Shown here piece by piece: positions 63,300 to 64,000 of a stretch of DNA of 64,000 bases (the first letter of the stretch is position 1; each line of letters begins with the position of its first letter). The translations under genes and the position numbers were made by a program. Below the pieces are notes generated by a model. That model was not told the DNA's origin, searched no databases, and saw only the letters and a program-made list of their open reading frames with translations. This stretch comes from an uncultured Clostridia bacterium (GTDB lineage: Bacteria; Bacillota_A; Clostridia; TANB77; CAG-508): positions 1 through 64,000 of the forward strand of contig CANQQF010000004.1 in assembly GCA_947625985.1 (NCBI GenBank). Reading direction: 5' to 3'.

Positions 63300-64000
63300 A
63301 TGAATCAGATTCTGATTACAAAGAAATTATATGTAACACCTGAATTAAAGAGAAAAAAAAGAGCATATAAAATCGATTTTATTATATCGGTTTTTTTAGT
63401 CATTGCTTTAATTTCTGTATATATATATGCTGAATATGATAGATCAAAAGAAGAGTCTATTGCAAAGGACATTCTTACAGGGTTAAGTGAAAATGAAGAT
63501 TCAAACTCAGATGATGTAATGACAATAGCGTTAAACGAAAGTGCAATAGAAGAAAGAGGAGAGAACGTAGAGGGAGAATCAGGAAGTGGACAAAATGGAG
63601 GAGGTACAACAGCTGAAGGAAATTCAAGAAGCACAGAAAAGAAAAAGACAGTTTATACAACAGATGGAGCTTCTTATACATCAGTTGGTACAGTAACAAT
63701 CCCATCATTGAATGTTAAATATCCAGTATTATTACCACCTGAGCAAACTACCGAATCTATAGAAAGTTTATTAAAAGTTGCACCATGTAAATTTTGGGGA
63801 CCAAATATAAATGAAGTTGGAAATTTTTGTATAGTTGGACATAATTATAGAAATACAAAATTCTTTAGTAAAGTACCTACACTTAGAGCAGGAGATACTT
63901 TAGATGTTGCTGGAGTAGATGGAAATACAATTACTTATACGGTATATGATAAATATGCAGTTGCTCCTACAGATGTTTCTTGTACCTCACAATTAACAAA
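63300..64000 (+). CDS. Sortase, 5' part (continues past the window)
   Basis: A reading frame from the ATG at 63300 stays open to the window end (233 codons). A basic start and one membrane helix (about 25-44) lead to a Ser/Gly/Glu linker with EGESGSGQNGGG (about 88-99), then the sortase beta barrel: SVGTVTIPSLNVKYPVLLP, and the catalytic His in FCIVGHNYRNTKFFS. The catalytic Cys and Arg lie beyond the window. The class D/E-like spacing is a guess. AGGAGAAAAA precedes the ATG. Confidence 0.88.
   Translation, partial: MNQILITKKLYVTPELKRKKRAYKIDFIISVFLVIALISVYIYAEYDRSKEESIAKDILTGLSENEDSNSDDVMTIALNESAIEERGENVEGESGSGQNGGGTTAEGNSRSTEKKKTVYTTDGASYTSVGTVTIPSLNVKYPVLLPPEQTTESIESLLKVAPCKFWGPNINEVGNFCIVGHNYRNTKFFSKVPTLRAGDTLDVAGVDGNTITYTVYDKYAVAPTDVSCTSQLT

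Noticed and set aside
1..64000. tRNA, rRNA, tmRNA, SRP or RNase P RNA genes, prophage or insertion sequences
   Set aside because: I found no tRNA TTCGAAT-type arms, no GC-rich structured blocks, no transposase or integrase reading frames, and no phage structural genes.

Overview
The window is strongly AT-rich and densely coded. It uses the standard bacterial code (TGA, TAA and TAG all act as stops) with strong AAGGAGG-type ribosome sites and frequent TTG and GTG starts. Gene content points to a Gram-positive, probably spore-forming member of the Clostridia: SpoIVFA/SpoIVFB-like proteases, CwlD, a PASTA-bearing SpoVD/FtsI-type penicillin-binding protein, AddB, MinD-MinE-RodA, sortase, YitT and YlmD/PgeF. 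I see no phage, IS element, CRISPR array, tRNA or rRNA. It reads as chromosomal backbone with some lineage-specific inserts. I cannot name the species.

Layout. 1-2.5 kb: two minus-strand cell-surface genes (an anchored hypothetical and an SH3-glucosaminidase). 2.7-5.4 kb: rnc, a radical-SAM-fold protein that has lost two of three cluster cysteines, and a YitT protein. 5.4-9.6 kb: a lineage-specific block with a small orphan gene, a helical-repeat plus amidoligase protein, an unknown protein and an 8-oxoguanine glycosylase that seems to begin at ATA. 9.6-16.4 kb: a plus-strand run with addB, pgeF, an S66 carboxypeptidase, family 4 uracil-DNA glycosylase and a GltD-like flavoprotein. 16.4-16.7 kb: a roughly 67-bp tandem repeat between convergent genes. 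16.7-17.8 kb: a minus-strand HExxH metallopeptidase.

18-26 kb: spoIVFA/spoIVFB-like pair, a pseudopilin with a LamG-like domain, then minD, an extended minE, rodA, dusB, an anchored protein and ndoA/mazF. 26.5-36.8 kb: HD-GYP protein (minus), aspS, a CtpE-like P-type ATPase, a monofunctional transglycosylase, a polysaccharide deacetylase, an HD hydrolase with ruvA and rarA, a broken TauE/SafE half-gene followed by an intact half, and a 46-aa membrane peptide. 36.8-44 kb: a minus-strand block with a winged-helix-like protein, an S1 protein, two pseudouridine synthases, a divergent LspA, a polytopic membrane protein, a two-OB SSB-like protein and two small genes.

44-64 kb: a CnaB-like Cys-rich protein, rpsF-ssb-rpsR, an Ig-like repeat membrane protein, a pseudo-receiver GGDEF protein, cwlD, a 2.7-kilo-residue NdvB-type glucan synthase, an orphan OmpR-family regulator, ispG, ispH, the PASTA PBP (minus), rsmA and the 5' part of a sortase. 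Shared themes are envelope building (RodA, MtgA, PBP, CwlD, PgeF, glucan synthase, sortase) and DNA repair (AddB, OGG, UDG, RuvA, RarA).

The items most worth a second look are the amidoligase block, the ATA start, the cysteine-less radical SAM protein, the capped tandem repeat, the extended MinE, the LspA Asp-to-Glu change, and the hairpins that overlap the ribosome sites of cwlD and the glucan synthase.
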